Assembly (NCBI RefSeq): GCF_003119195.2
Contig: NZ_CP022254.1
Location: 479,501-543,500 of the forward strand
DNA: 64,000 nucleotides
Reading direction: 5' to 3'
From: Azospirillum baldaniorum
Lineage (GTDB): Bacteria > Pseudomonadota > Alphaproteobacteria > Azospirillales > Azospirillaceae
A program made the position numbers and the translations under genes. Shown here piece after piece: positions 36,196 through 45,664 of this stretch (positions are counted from its first letter, which is position 1; each line of letters opens with the position of its first letter). The notes under the pieces were generated by a model that was not told the origin of the DNA, ran no database searches, and saw only the letters and a program-made list of their open reading frames with translations.

Positions 36196-37053
36196 ATGTC
36201 GGACGCCCAACTGCTGCCCCTCCTCACCCGCATCGCCGAGGCCCTGGAACGGCTCGCCCCGCCGCCGCCGGGCCGGCTCGACCTCGGCGCCGCCGACGCC
36301 TTCGTCTGGCACGCCGATCCCGACCGGCTGGAGCCGGTGCCCACCGTCAACCGGGTGGAGATCGGCCTGCTGCGCGGCGTCGAGCGGCAGCGCGACATCC
36401 TGCTGGACAACACCACCCGCTTCGCCACCGGCCTGCCCGCCAACAACGCCCTGCTCTGGGGCTCGCGCGGCATGGGCAAAAGCTCGCTGGTCAAGTCGGT
36501 GCACGCCGCGGTGGCGCAGGACCATCCCGGCACGCTGGCGCTGGTGGAGATCCACCGCGAGGACATCCCCACCCTGCCCCGCCTGCTCGCCCGGCTGAAG
36601 GACGAGCCGCGCCGCTTCATCCTGTTCTGCGACGACCTGTCCTTCGACCATGACGACGCGCACTACAAGTCGCTGAAGGCCGTTCTGGAGGGCGGGATCG
36701 AGGGGCGCCCGGAGAATGTGGTGTTCTACGCCACCTCCAACCGCCGCCATCTGATGCCGCGCGACATGATCGAGAACGAGCGCTCCACCGCCATCAACCC
36801 GGCGGAGGCGGTCGAGGAGAAGGTGTCGCTGTCCGACCGCTTCGGCCTGTGGCTGGGCTTCCACAACTGCGACCAGCCGACCTACTTCGCGATGATCGAG
36901 GGCTACGCCGCCCGCTTTGGGCTGGACATCCCGGCGGAGCAGCTGCGGGCCGAGGCCGTGGAATGGTCGGTGACCCGCGGCAGCCGCTCCGGCCGGGTGG
37001 CCTGGCAGTTCATCCAGGACCTGGCTGGCCGTCTGGAGAAGCCCCTTCGCTGA
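36196..37053 (+). CDS. DUF815 AAA-type ATPase
   Basis: 285 residues. Walker A is WGSRGMGKSSLVKS (about 88-101), Walker B FILFCDDLSFD near 145, followed by YKSLKAVLEGG and ATSNRRHLMPRDM, all family signatures of DUF815 ATPases related to AAA+ proteins. The cellular role is not known; the gene is regularly found near the nlpD-pcm-surE and yajC-sec genes. It is read opposite to its neighbours and overlaps the 3' end of the convergent nlpD-like gene by 44 bases. Confidence 0.9.
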   Translation: MSDAQLLPLLTRIAEALERLAPPPPGRLDLGAADAFVWHADPDRLEPVPTVNRVEIGLLRGVERQRDILLDNTTRFATGLPANNALLWGSRGMGKSSLVKSVHAAVAQDHPGTLALVEIHREDIPTLPRLLARLKDEPRRFILFCDDLSFDHDDAHYKSLKAVLEGGIEGRPENVVFYATSNRRHLMPRDMIENERSTAINPAEAVEEKVSLSDRFGLWLGFHNCDQPTYFAMIEGYAARFGLDIPAEQLRAEAVEWSVTRGSRSGRVAWQFIQDLAGRLEKPLR

Positions 37054-38332
37054 CCCGCGGCTCCATGCGGTCGCGCGGATCGACCGCCTGGCTGCCCTTG
37101 CGCAGTTCGAAGTGAAGCTGCGGGCTCGTCACCGATCCGGTCTGGCCGACCGTGCCGATGGCCTGCCCGCGCTTCACCGCCACGCCCCGCTCGACGTCGA
37201 TGCGGTCGAGATGGGCGTAGGCGGTGATGAAGCCGTCCGAATGCTTCACCAGCAGCAGATTGCCGAAGCCGCGCAGCTCGTTGCCGGCATAGGCCACGAC
37301 GCCGTTGTCGGCGGCGACCACCGTCGTTCCCTTGGCGGCGGCGATGTTCAGGCCGTCGTTGTGCAGACCGTCCGGCTTCGGCCCGAAGGTCGAGATCACC
37401 TTCCCCTTCACCGGCCAGAGCAGGCGCCCGGTGGCGCGCTGCGCCGTCGCCTGCTCCGCGGCCTTTGGCGGCGGGGGCGGAGCGGCGGCGACCTCCTGGG
37501 CCGGCGCCGGCGGCGGCGGCGGGACCGGAGCGGCCTCGACAACGCGCGGAGCGGGCGCCGGCTCCGGAACGGCGGGCTTCTGGCCGGGCGGGCGCAGCGA
37601 GGTCGGGGCCTGCCCCGGCTGATAGACGGGCGCTCCGGTCGCCGCCTCCGGCGCGACCGCCGGCTTGGCGCCGGGCACCGGGGCGAGGACGGTCGCGGTC
37701 TGCGAGGGGCTCTCCACCGGGGCTCTTTCGACCGGGGCCGGGGCCGAGGCGCCCGGAGGCGGCAGCTCCGCCGCCTGGATGGACCCGCGCGACACCTGCT
37801 TGACCGGGGCCGAGGCCACCACGCCGCCGACGGCGGCCCCCGCGCTGGAGGACGGCGCCTGGGCCACCGCGGTGCCGCCCGGGGCGTCACCACTGCCTGG
37901 GCCACCCGGCAGGCGCAGCGGTTGCCCGGCCTGCACCGCGTAGGGCGCGGTCAGGCCGTTGAGCCGGGTCAGCTCGCTCATGTCCGCGCTGAACATGCGG
38001 GAGATGCCATAGAGCGTGTCGCCGCGCTGGACGATGTACTGGCGCGACACCGGCAGGACGAGACGCTGGCCGACCTGCAACTGGTAGGGCGGCGACAGGT
38101 GGTTGACCTCCAGCAGGTCACGCAGCGGCACATTGTAGCGTCGCGACAGCGAATAGGCGGAGTCCCCGCGCTGCACGATCACCGCGCCGCCGATGGAGTC
38201 CGGGGAATTGGACACCGAGGTAACCGGCGCCAGATCGCCGGTGCGCTGCTGGCAGGCGGCGAGCAGCGGGATCAACGCCAGCGCCGCGAGGAGGGCGCGC
38301 CCAGACACGCTGGATGTGACGCCAAGTGACAC
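37010..38332 (-). CDS. nlpD: NlpD-like lipoprotein with LysM and degenerate LytM (M23) domain
   Basis: 440 residues, GTG start at 38332, 14 bases after the pcm stop. Lipobox LIPLLAAC, two LysM repeats (VIVQRGDSAYSLSRRYNV and YIVQRGDTLYGISRMF), a Pro/Ala-rich linker (about 150-300) and a C-terminal M23 domain. The metal site is degenerate: HNDGLNIAA has Asn where the Asp ligand should be, and PQLHFEL has Gln for the first His of HxH. So it should be an amidase activator, as E. coli NlpD, not a peptidase. The order serS-surE-pcm-nlpD supports the name. Confidence 0.88.
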   Translation of the reverse strand: MSLGVTSSVSGRALLAALALIPLLAACQQRTGDLAPVTSVSNSPDSIGGAVIVQRGDSAYSLSRRYNVPLRDLLEVNHLSPPYQLQVGQRLVLPVSRQYIVQRGDTLYGISRMFSADMSELTRLNGLTAPYAVQAGQPLRLPGGPGSGDAPGGTAVAQAPSSSAGAAVGGVVASAPVKQVSRGSIQAAELPPPGASAPAPVERAPVESPSQTATVLAPVPGAKPAVAPEAATGAPVYQPGQAPTSLRPPGQKPAVPEPAPAPRVVEAAPVPPPPPAPAQEVAAAPPPPPKAAEQATAQRATGRLLWPVKGKVISTFGPKPDGLHNDGLNIAAAKGTTVVAADNGVVAYAGNELRGFGNLLLVKHSDGFITAYAHLDRIDVERGVAVKRGQAIGTVGQTGSVTSPQLHFELRKGSQAVDPRDRMEPRVSEGASPDGQPGPG

Positions 38333-38346
38333 GCCGAACGGGCCGG

Positions 38347-39000
38347 CTACTCCGTTCCTGGCGGAGACGGAGGGTCGGACAGCAACGGTACGAAGCGGAC
38401 GGGCCACAAGTCCTCCCGTGTAAGACCGGTTTCGGTCCGCCGGATGCGGACGACCCGCTGGCCGCGGTAGTCGCCCCCCAGCGGGATGACCATGACACCA
38501 CCAACGGCGAGCTGATCCGTCAAGTCCTTTGGCGCATCGGGGCCTCCGGCGGCCGTGACCAGTATGCGCTCGAACGGCGCCTGTTCGGGCCAGCCCTTCG
38601 TCCCGTCGCCGTGGCGGGTCGTGATGTTGTTCAGGCGCAGCGCCTGGAATCGCCCCTCCGCCTCGGTCAGCAGCGGGCGCAGCCGCTCGACGGTGTAGAC
38701 CCGTCGGCACAGCCGCGACAAAACAGCCGCCTGATAGCCGGAGCCGGTGCCGATCTCCAGCACCGTCTGCCGCTCCCCCAGCTCCAACGCCTGGGTCATC
38801 AGCGCCACGATCAGCGGCTGGCTGATGGTCTGGCCCAGATCGATGGGAAGCGCCGTGTCCTCCCACGCCTGATCCTGGAAGGGGTCGGGGACGAAGCGCT
38901 CGCGCGGTATTCGCTCGATCGCGGCCAGAACCCGGGTGTCGGTCACGCCGTTGCGGCGCAACGCCATCAGAAGCCGGATCTTGCGTGCCTCGACCGTCAC
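38347..39000 (-). CDS. pcm: Protein-L-isoaspartate O-methyltransferase
   Basis: 217 residues. Methylates isoaspartyl residues in damaged proteins with S-adenosylmethionine. Marks: GQTISQPLIVALMTQALEL, the SAM-binding VLEIGTGSGYQAAVLSRL and VTAAGGPDAPKDLTDQL. Between surE (28 bases upstream) and nlpD, the conserved stress-survival order. Confidence 0.96.
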   Translation of the reverse strand: MTVEARKIRLLMALRRNGVTDTRVLAAIERIPRERFVPDPFQDQAWEDTALPIDLGQTISQPLIVALMTQALELGERQTVLEIGTGSGYQAAVLSRLCRRVYTVERLRPLLTEAEGRFQALRLNNITTRHGDGTKGWPEQAPFERILVTAAGGPDAPKDLTDQLAVGGVMVIPLGGDYRGQRVVRIRRTETGLTREDLWPVRFVPLLSDPPSPPGTE

Positions 39001-39028
39001 ATCCTACCCGCTCACATTGGAAACGACC

Positions 39029-39811
39029 TCACTCGAACGCGTGCCGCAAGGTCTGGAGCGTCGGCGTGTGCGTCAGATCCAGATAGACCGGCGTCACCGA
39101 AATGCCTCCGTGGAAGACCACATGGATGTCGGTGTCCGGCGCCACGTCAGCCTCGCCGCGCAGGGTCCCGATCCAGATATAGGGTTTGCCGCGCGGATCG
39201 ACACGTTCCACCAGCTCGTCGCCGATCTTGCGCTTGCCGTGGCGGACGACCTGGATGCCGCTGACCTGATCGGCCGGACAGGCCGGGAAGTTCACATTGA
39301 GCAGGACGTATTTCGGCCAGGGCGTGGACACCGCCTTGCGGACGACCTCGGGCCCCCAGCGCTCCGCCGCCGACCAGTCGATCTGGGCGCGGTTCTCGTA
39401 GTGCTGGCTGAGCGCGATGGCCGGGACGCCCAGCAGGGTCGCCTCCATGGCCGCCGCGATGGTGCCCGAATAGGTCACGTCCTCGCCGATGTTGGAGCCC
39501 TGGTTGACGCCGGACAGGACCAGCGTCGGACGGGCGTCCTTCATGATGTGGTTGACGGCCAGCAGGACGCAGTCGGTCGGCGTGCCGTCCACCGTGTAGC
39601 GCCGCTCGTCCAGCTGGCGCAGGCGCAGCGGCCGGTTGATGGTCAGCGAGTGGCTGGCCGCCGACTGCTCCATCTCCGGCGCCACCACCCACACGTCGTC
39701 GGAGATGGAGCGGGCAATGGCCTCCAGAACCTTCAGGCCCGGCGCGTGGATGCCGTCATCGTTGGTGACGAGGATGCGCGCGTTCGACAGGTCGAGCGGA
39801 TGATCGAACAT
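39029..39811 (-). CDS. surE: 5'/3'-nucleotidase SurE
   Basis: 260 residues. Metal-dependent phosphatase acting on nucleoside monophosphates. Motifs: ARILVTNDDGIHAPGL (metal-binding DD), APEMEQSAASHSLTI, and LVLSGVNQGSNIGEDVTYSGTIAAA. The start overlaps the serS stop by one base (TGATG), so translation is coupled. Confidence 0.96.
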   Translation of the reverse strand: MFDHPLDLSNARILVTNDDGIHAPGLKVLEAIARSISDDVWVVAPEMEQSAASHSLTINRPLRLRQLDERRYTVDGTPTDCVLLAVNHIMKDARPTLVLSGVNQGSNIGEDVTYSGTIAAAMEATLLGVPAIALSQHYENRAQIDWSAAERWGPEVVRKAVSTPWPKYVLLNVNFPACPADQVSGIQVVRHGKRKIGDELVERVDPRGKPYIWIGTLRGEADVAPDTDIHVVFHGGISVTPVYLDLTHTPTLQTLRHAFE

Positions 39812-41076
39812 CAGGCGGTGATCCTTTCCAGCCCGCGCATGTAGGGCCGGAGCGCTTCGGGAACCAGGATGGAGCCGTCGGGCTGCTGGTAATTCTCCAG
39901 CACCGCGATCAGGCAGCGCCCGACCGCCACGCCCGAGCCGTTCAGCGTGTGGACGAACTGCGTCTGCTTCTCGCCCTTCGGACGGCAGCGGGCCTTCATG
40001 CGGCGGGCCTGGAAGTCGCCGCAGTTCGAGCAGCTCGAAATCTCGCGATACATGCTCTGGCCGGGCAGCCAGACCTCGATGTCGAAGGTCTTGCGCGCCG
40101 AGAAGCCCATGTCGCCGGTGCACAGAGTCACCACGCGGTAGGGCAGCCCCAGCCGCTGCAGGATGGTCTCGGCGCACTGGGTCATGCGCTGGTGCTCCGC
40201 CTCCGACTGGTCCGGCGCGGTGACGCTGACCATCTCGACCTTCCAGAACTGGTGCTGGCGGATCATGCCGCGCGTGTCGCGGCCGGCCGACCCGGCCTCG
40301 GCGCGGAAGCAGGGGGTCAGCGCGGTGTAGCGGTGGGGCAGTTCCTCCGTCGCCACGATCTGGTCGTTGACGAGGTTGGTCAGCGGCACTTCCGAGGTCG
40401 GGATCAGATAGTGATCGCCCGTGCGGAACAGGTCCTCCTCGAACTTCGGAAGCTGGCCGGTGCCGAACAGGGCGTTGTCGCGCACCATCAGCGGCGGCGC
40501 GATCTCGGTGTAGCCGTGCTCGCCGGTGTGGATGTCCAGCATGAAGTCGGCGAGCGCGCGCTCCAGCCGGGCCAGCCCGCCTTTCAGAACGGTGAAGCGG
40601 GCGCCCGACATGCGCGACGCCGCCTCGAAATCCATCAGGCCCAGCGCTTCGCCCAGTTCGAAATGCTGCTTGGCGTCCGCGATGGCCTTCGGCTCGCCCC
40701 AGCGGCGGATTTCGACGTTGGCGCTCTCGTCCGGGCCTTCCGGCACATCGTCGGCGGGCAGGTTCGGGATGGAGGCGAGCAGGCCGTCCAGCTCGGCGCC
40801 CAGCGCCTTCTCCTCCTCCTCGACCTGGGGCAGCCGCTCCTTGAGCTGCGCCATCTCCTCCATCAGCGGTTGGGCGTCGCGGCCCTCCCGCTTGGCGAGG
40901 CCGATCTCCTTCGCCGCCTCGTTGCGGCGCGCCTGCATCTCCTGAAGCTGGGTCTGCGCGGCGCGGCGGCGCGAATCGAGGTCCAGCACCGTCGACGACA
41001 TCGGCTCAAGGCCCCGGCGGGCGAGACCGCGGTCGAAGGATTCGGGGTTCTCACGGATGGCGCGAAGGTCGTGCAT
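39811..41076 (-). CDS. serS: Serine-tRNA ligase
   Basis: 421 residues, normal for class II SerRS. The N-terminal coiled-coil arm (about 30-110) contacts the long variable arm of tRNA-Ser. Motif 2 is in [30 protein letters not shown], motif 3 in [18 protein letters not shown]. First gene of serS-surE-pcm-nlpD on this strand. The tRNA-Ser at 55228 is unrelated in position. Confidence 0.97.
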   Translation of the reverse strand: MHDLRAIRENPESFDRGLARRGLEPMSSTVLDLDSRRRAAQTQLQEMQARRNEAAKEIGLAKREGRDAQPLMEEMAQLKERLPQVEEEEKALGAELDGLLASIPNLPADDVPEGPDESANVEIRRWGEPKAIADAKQHFELGEALGLMDFEAASRMSGARFTVLKGGLARLERALADFMLDIHTGEHGYTEIAPPLMVRDNALFGTGQLPKFEEDLFRTGDHYLIPTSEVPLTNLVNDQIVATEELPHRYTALTPCFRAEAGSAGRDTRGMIRQHQFWKVEMVSVTAPDQSEAEHQRMTQCAETILQRLGLPYRVVTLCTGDMGFSARKTFDIEVWLPGQSMYREISSCSNCGDFQARRMKARCRPKGEKQTQFVHTLNGSGVAVGRCLIAVLENYQQPDGSILVPEALRPYMRGLERITA

Positions 41077-41261
41077 GGCTCACGGCGATACGGAATGGGT
41101 GGGAGGCTGGTTATAGTCCGCCGCCGGGTGAAGGTCCAGAGGCGGAGCCCCGCCGAAGGGAAAGACCCTGAAATGATTGGTGTCCTATACTTATCGGTGG
41201 CGCCGGGAACGCGAATGCGTGCAGAACCCCGGAATCGACCGCTGCCCTCCCCACTCCGGAC

Positions 41262-42425
41262 ATGATCCTCGACACCCGCACCCTTGTCATCGTCCTGGTG
41301 GGCATCGGCGTTCTGCTGTCCATCGCCGCCTTCCTGACCTGGAGGGCGCACCGCCACATCACCGCGCTGGCCTATTGGGCCGGGGGAGCGCTGCTCGGCA
41401 CCGTCGGGATGGCCATGGTCACCGCTTACGGGGTCTGGCCACCCGCCGCCGTCGTACCGCTGAGCAACGCCCTGGTGGCCGCCACCTACATCCTGAACTG
41501 GTTCGGCGTGCGCAGCTTCGCCGGACGGTCCATTCCCTGGCGCTTCGGGATGGCGCTGCTCGCCGTCTTGACCGCGGGCATCGCGTGGTTCGTGGTGGCA
41601 ACCAACGACGTGACGGCGCGCGTCCTGATCATGTCCGCCGGAATCACCGGCCTGTCGCTGCTGGCGGCCCTGGAGCTGTGGTGGATGGGGCCGGCGGACC
41701 GGCCGAGGCGGGCGCAACGGGTCACCGCTCTGGTTTTCCTGGCCCACGCCCTGTTCGTGGCCGGGCGCGCCGTGCTGACCGCCTGGGGTGGGCCGTTGGA
41801 CAGCATCCTGACACCCAACCTGGTGCAGAGCGCCGGATTTCTGGAGGCCATCCTTGCCGTCACGGGCTGGGGGTTCGGCTTCCTCGCCATGACCAGCGAG
41901 AAGCTTCAGGCCGATCTGGACCGCATCGGCACCATCGACCCGTTGACCGGCGCCTACAACCGCCGGGCCTTCCTGAAGCACGCCGAGCGGGAGTTGCTGC
42001 GGGCGCAACGCAACGGGGCGCCGCTGACCCTGCTGCTTCTCGATCTCGACCGCTTCAAGCGGGTCAACGACACCTTCGGCCATCTGGCCGGCGACGCGCT
42101 TCTTCGGCTCTTCTCCGAGACCGTCACGGCGCGGCTGCGCCGCACCGACCTGTTCGGACGCTATGGCGGGGAGGAGTTCTGCCTGCTGCTTCCCGACACC
42201 GACCGCGCCGGGGCGGCGACGCTGGCGGAAGCGCTGCGGCGCGACGTGGCGGCTCGGCCGCTGCCCTTCCAGGGCCACGAGATCGCCGCCAGCGTCAGCA
42301 TCGGAATCGCCGCCTGCCGCAGCGGCGAGGATCTCGACGCGGCGCTGGCGGCCGCCGACCTGGCCCTCTACCGGGCCAAGCGGAACGGCCGCAATCAGGT
42401 GATGGTCGACGAAGCGACGGCGTAA
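41262..42425 (+). CDS. Membrane-bound diguanylate cyclase (GGDEF)
   Basis: 387 residues. About six TM helices (residues 8-215) form an unnamed sensor, followed by a GGDEF domain (about 225-385) with TIDPLTGAYNRRAF, the active site RYGGEEFCLLLPD and, five residues before it, the inhibitory site RRTD. It should make c-di-GMP and be product-inhibited. It interrupts the serS/tatC neighbourhood and is read against both. Its stop codon lies in a hairpin shared with tatC. Confidence 0.93.
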   Translation: MILDTRTLVIVLVGIGVLLSIAAFLTWRAHRHITALAYWAGGALLGTVGMAMVTAYGVWPPAAVVPLSNALVAATYILNWFGVRSFAGRSIPWRFGMALLAVLTAGIAWFVVATNDVTARVLIMSAGITGLSLLAALELWWMGPADRPRRAQRVTALVFLAHALFVAGRAVLTAWGGPLDSILTPNLVQSAGFLEAILAVTGWGFGFLAMTSEKLQADLDRIGTIDPLTGAYNRRAFLKHAERELLRAQRNGAPLTLLLLDLDRFKRVNDTFGHLAGDALLRLFSETVTARLRRTDLFGRYGGEEFCLLLPDTDRAGAATLAEALRRDVAARPLPFQGHEIAASVSIGIAACRSGEDLDAALAAADLALYRAKRNGRNQVMVDEATA

Positions 42426-42445
42426 GGCGCGACGGGCCTTACGCC
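42419..42445. terminator. Perfect hairpin between convergent GGDEF gene and tatC
   Basis: GGCGTAAGGC-7 bases-GCCTTACGCC, a perfect 10-bp stem that includes the end of both convergent reading frames (stops at 42425 and 42439). It would act on both strands; there is no T-run, so termination efficiency is uncertain. Confidence 0.5.
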
Positions 42446-43260
42446 TGCTCGGCTTCCGTCTCGTCGGTGTCGCCGCGCGTCTTCTCGATGCGGCGGCCGA
42501 TCAGGATCGACACCTCATAGAGCGCCAGCAGAGGAATGGCGAGGCCGACCTGGCTGATAACGTCCGGCGGGGTCAAGACCGCCGCGACGATGAACACGAA
42601 CACGATGGCGTAGCGCCGCTTGGCGGCCAGCGTCTCCGTCGTCAGCAGCCCGGCCCGGATCAGCAGGGTCAGCAGGACCGGAAGCTGGAAGGCCAGACCG
42701 AAGGCGAAGATCAGGTGCATCACGAGGCCGAGATACTCGCTGACGCGGGCCTCGAACTCGATCGGCAAAGCGCTGGCGTCCATGCCCGGATGGAACTCGA
42801 ACCCCAGGAAGAAGCGCCAAGCCAGCGGGAAGATGAAGTAGTAGACCATCGCCCCGCCCAGGAAGAACAGGATCGGGGTGGCCACCAGGAAGGGCAGGAA
42901 GGCCTTGCGCTCGTGCTTGTAGAGGCCGGGCGCGACGAACATCCAGATCTGGCTGGCGACGATGGGGAAGGACAGGAAGCAGCCGGCCCAGAAGGCCACC
43001 TTCACATAGGTGAAGAAGGCTTCGGTCAGGCCGGTGTAGATCATCCGCCGCCCCTGCCCGGCCAGGATGTCGGCCAGGGGCTGGACCAGGAAGTTGTAGA
43101 TGCGGTCGGAGAAAGCGTAGCACACGAAGAAGGCGATGATGATCGCCAGCGTCGCGTACATCAGACGGTTGCGCAGCTCGACCAGATGGTCGATCAGCGG
43201 CATCTTGCTTTCTTCGAGCTCGTCGTCGGTTTCGCCGGTCATGCGCGTTTCGCCGGACAC
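42439..43260 (-). CDS. tatC: Sec-independent translocase subunit TatC
   Basis: 273 residues with six TM helices; N-terminal MPLIDHLVELRNRLMYA, then FLSFPIVASQIWMFVAPGLYKHERK and the conserved FGLAFQLPVLLTLLIRAGLL. Recognises twin-arginine signal peptides of folded proteins. The start is 4 bases after the tatB stop. Substrates with likely Tat signals in the window include the protein at 17927-18232. Confidence 0.97.
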   Translation of the reverse strand: MSGETRMTGETDDELEESKMPLIDHLVELRNRLMYATLAIIIAFFVCYAFSDRIYNFLVQPLADILAGQGRRMIYTGLTEAFFTYVKVAFWAGCFLSFPIVASQIWMFVAPGLYKHERKAFLPFLVATPILFFLGGAMVYYFIFPLAWRFFLGFEFHPGMDASALPIEFEARVSEYLGLVMHLIFAFGLAFQLPVLLTLLIRAGLLTTETLAAKRRYAIVFVFIVAAVLTPPDVISQVGLAIPLLALYEVSILIGRRIEKTRGDTDETEAEQA

Positions 43261-43264
43261 TGGG

Positions 43265-43792
43265 TCACGCCTGCTTGTTCGTGGTTGCCGCCGCAGCGGA
43301 GTCGGCGGAGGCCGGAACCGGCGGCTGGGCCGGGGCCGGGGCCGGGACGAACTCCGCGGGCGGAGCCGGAGGAAGCGGGGCCGTGACCGGCGGTTCGGTC
43401 GCCGGCTGCGGCTGGGCCGCCGTCACCTGCGGCGATCCGACGGGAGGCACGGGAGCGGGACCATCCTCCGGCGGGCTGCCGTGATAGCCGTCGGCCCCGA
43501 GGTTGGCCCCCACGTCGAAGGCGCCCTTCAGTTCCCCCTTCGGATCGATCGTGTTCTCGACCATCTTCTTGAGGTTCGTGTCGCGGACCTTCAGGGCCTC
43601 CTTGCGAAGCTCGTCAAGCTCCGCCTCGCGCATCATGTCGTCGATGTGGCCCTGGAAATCGCGCGCGACGACGCGCGCCTTCTTCACCCATTTTCCCAGG
43701 GTGTAGATGGCCTTGGGCAGGTCCTTCGGGCCGATCACCACGAGGGCGATGACCGCGATGACCATCAGTTCCGACCATGCGATGTCGAACAT
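43265..43792 (-). CDS. tatB: Sec-independent translocase subunit TatB
   Basis: 175 residues: one TM (LMVIAVIALVVIGPKDLP), an amphipathic helix (KAIYTLGKWVKKARVVARDF), and a long Pro/Ala-rich tail (about 100-170). It forms the receptor with TatC. The tail is longer and more Pro-rich than in E. coli, a usual alphaproteobacterial feature. Confidence 0.95.
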   Translation of the reverse strand: MFDIAWSELMVIAVIALVVIGPKDLPKAIYTLGKWVKKARVVARDFQGHIDDMMREAELDELRKEALKVRDTNLKKMVENTIDPKGELKGAFDVGANLGADGYHGSPPEDGPAPVPPVGSPQVTAAQPQPATEPPVTAPLPPAPPAEFVPAPAPAQPPVPASADSAAAATTNKQA

Positions 43793-43840
43793 GGCTCCTC
43801 AGCCTTTCGAAGCGGCGCGGGGATGAAGGGCGCCGGACGG

Positions 43841-44134
43841 TCAGGTGCGGGCCGTCTCGTCCTTCTTCACGCCGGGGTCGGCGATGGGCGGAACCGGGGT
43901 GGGCGGAACCGGATGAACCGAGGACACCGGCTGAGCCGGCGGGACCGGCTGGTTCGGCAGGACCTTGGAGTCGGCACCGGTGGCGGTACCCTCTTCCTCG
44001 TCCTTCAGGCCGGCCTTGAAGTTCTTGATGCCCTTGGCGAGGTCGCCCATGACCTTCGGCAGCTTGCCGGCGCCGAACAGGAGCAGGACGATCAGAAGGA
44101 CGATGACCCAATGCCAGACGCTGGAGAATCCCAT
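43841..44134 (-). CDS. tatA: Sec-independent translocase subunit TatA
   Basis: 97 residues: one TM ([21 protein letters not shown]) followed by the amphipathic helix [20 protein letters not shown]; oligomerises to form the pore. First gene of tatABC. The last third is Pro/Val-rich and disordered. Confidence 0.96.
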   Translation of the reverse strand: MGFSSVWHWVIVLLIVLLLFGAGKLPKVMGDLAKGIKNFKAGLKDEEEGTATGADSKVLPNQPVPPAQPVSSVHPVPPTPVPPIADPGVKKDETART

Positions 44135-44233
44135 GACACACGTTTCCTGAACAGGCAGCCCAATGGCGGGGCGGCACTATGGCAGAAAGGTTCCCCTCCC
44201 GCAACGATCGGTCGGGCGAAACCGCTCAAACGA

Positions 44234-45556
44234 CTAAGTGGGTGCACCGGCTGGAAAAACGAAGGCCTGACACAGGTCCATGCACACCGAAACGTGACTT
44301 TGTTCGGGGGGCAGGAACTGGCCGGGCATGCGGGAGTGCAGATGCACCGAACCGCCCTTCCCGTCCGGCACGTCGAGATGGACGAGGCTGGTCCGGCCCA
44401 GCAGGCGCGCCGCCATCACGCGCGCCAGGACCGGCAGGTCCCCGGCGGGAACCGTGGCGGCGGGCTGGGCGGACAGCTTCAGCGCTTCCGGGCGGATCAG
44501 CACGTCGACGGCGGTGCCGTCGGCGACTTCCGTCGGGATCGGGCCGACCGGCGTGTCCACCGCCCCGCCCTGCACGACCCCCGACAGCCGGTTGACCTCG
44601 CCGAAGAACTCGGCGGCGAAGGCGTTGACCGGGCGGGTGTAGAGGTCCACCGGGTTGCCGACCTGAACGACTTTGCCGGCGCGCATCAGCGCGATGCGGT
44701 CGGCCAGGAACATGGCCTCCTCCGGGTCGTGGGTGACCAGCATGGTCGCCGCACCGTTCTGCTTCAGCACATGCAGCGTCTCGTCACGCACCTGCTCGCG
44801 CAGCCGGGCGTCCAGACCCGAAAACGGCTCATCGAGCAGCAGAACCGCCGGATTCGGGGCGAGCGCGCGGGCGAGCGCCACACGCTGCTGCTGCCCGCCG
44901 GAGAGATGGTGCGGGAAGGAATCGGCGTAGCCGGCCATGCCGACCTGCCCCAGCGTTTCCAGCGCGCGCTTGCGCTGCGCCTCGCCGGACAGGGCGGTCA
45001 GGCCGAAGCGCACGTTGTCGAGCACCGACAGGTGCGGAAACAGCGCGTAATCCTGGAAGACGAGGCCGACGCCGCGGCGTTCCGGCGGCACCGCGCCGCG
45101 CTCATCCGCCACCACCGTTCCGCCGATCCGGACGGAGCCGGTCTGCACCGCCTCCAGCCCCGCCGCGATGCGCAGCAGCGAGGACTTGCCGCAGCCGGAC
45201 GGCCCGCACAGGCAGACGATCTCCCCCGCCCCGATGGTCACGCTGACGTCGTCGACGGCGACGACGCGCCCGTAGCGGTGGGTGACGCCATTCAGCGCCA
45301 GGGCCTCCATCGTGATGGCGGCGCCGCCGCCCTGGGGGCCGCCCTGCGGACCGGAGGCGTCGAGATGCCGTCCGTTGGTCGGCAGCGTGACCGGCGCGGC
45401 CTCACAGGGAGCGCCCTGCCGCGGATCGGTCCCGCGGCTGAACAGGGCCGACGCCTTGTCGCGCAGCGCGGTGCGCAGGCCGGCCGGCCGAGGTTCGGAA
45501 ACGGCGTCTCCGGTCGCGGAGAAAGAACGGGCGTCGGTGACGGACGGACGATCCAT
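44234..45556 (-). CDS. Orphan Fe3+-type (FbpC-like) ABC transporter ATPase
   Basis: 440 residues. An ABC ATPase domain (about 84-325) has Walker A GPSGCGKS, signature HHLSGGQQQRVAL and Walker B VLLLDEPFSGLDARLR; a TOBE-type substrate-binding tail (about 330-440) follows. The closest family is FbpC/AfuC ferric-iron and related importers. No permease or binding protein is adjacent, so it must pair with subunits elsewhere. The first 82 residues are unlike the family and disordered; an ATG at 45310 (MEALALNG) may be the true start. A Fur-like box lies upstream. It interrupts the scpB-tatA linkage. Confidence 0.85.
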   Translation of the reverse strand: MDRPSVTDARSFSATGDAVSEPRPAGLRTALRDKASALFSRGTDPRQGAPCEAAPVTLPTNGRHLDASGPQGGPQGGGAAITMEALALNGVTHRYGRVVAVDDVSVTIGAGEIVCLCGPSGCGKSSLLRIAAGLEAVQTGSVRIGGTVVADERGAVPPERRGVGLVFQDYALFPHLSVLDNVRFGLTALSGEAQRKRALETLGQVGMAGYADSFPHHLSGGQQQRVALARALAPNPAVLLLDEPFSGLDARLREQVRDETLHVLKQNGAATMLVTHDPEEAMFLADRIALMRAGKVVQVGNPVDLYTRPVNAFAAEFFGEVNRLSGVVQGGAVDTPVGPIPTEVADGTAVDVLIRPEALKLSAQPAATVPAGDLPVLARVMAARLLGRTSLVHLDVPDGKGGSVHLHSRMPGQFLPPEQSHVSVCMDLCQAFVFPAGAPT

Positions 45557-45633
45557 GGCGGTCCCAGTCTGAAGCGGCCCGGGGGTCGTTTGATGGCGGT
45601 CGATTGACCTTAGTAGCGGTGCGCCGACCCTGA

Positions 45634-45650
45634 TGCAAATGGTTCTTATT
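45634..45650 (-). promoter_or_regulatory. Fur-like iron box
   Basis: Read on the minus strand: AATAAGAACCATTTGCA, close to the often-seen iron box AATGAGAATCATTTGCA. It lies 78 bases upstream of the ABC ATPase start and 15 bases past the end of scpB. Together with the FbpC-like product this suggests iron control. Based on motif similarity only. Confidence 0.45.
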
Positions 45651-45664
45651 TTCGAGCGTTTCGC

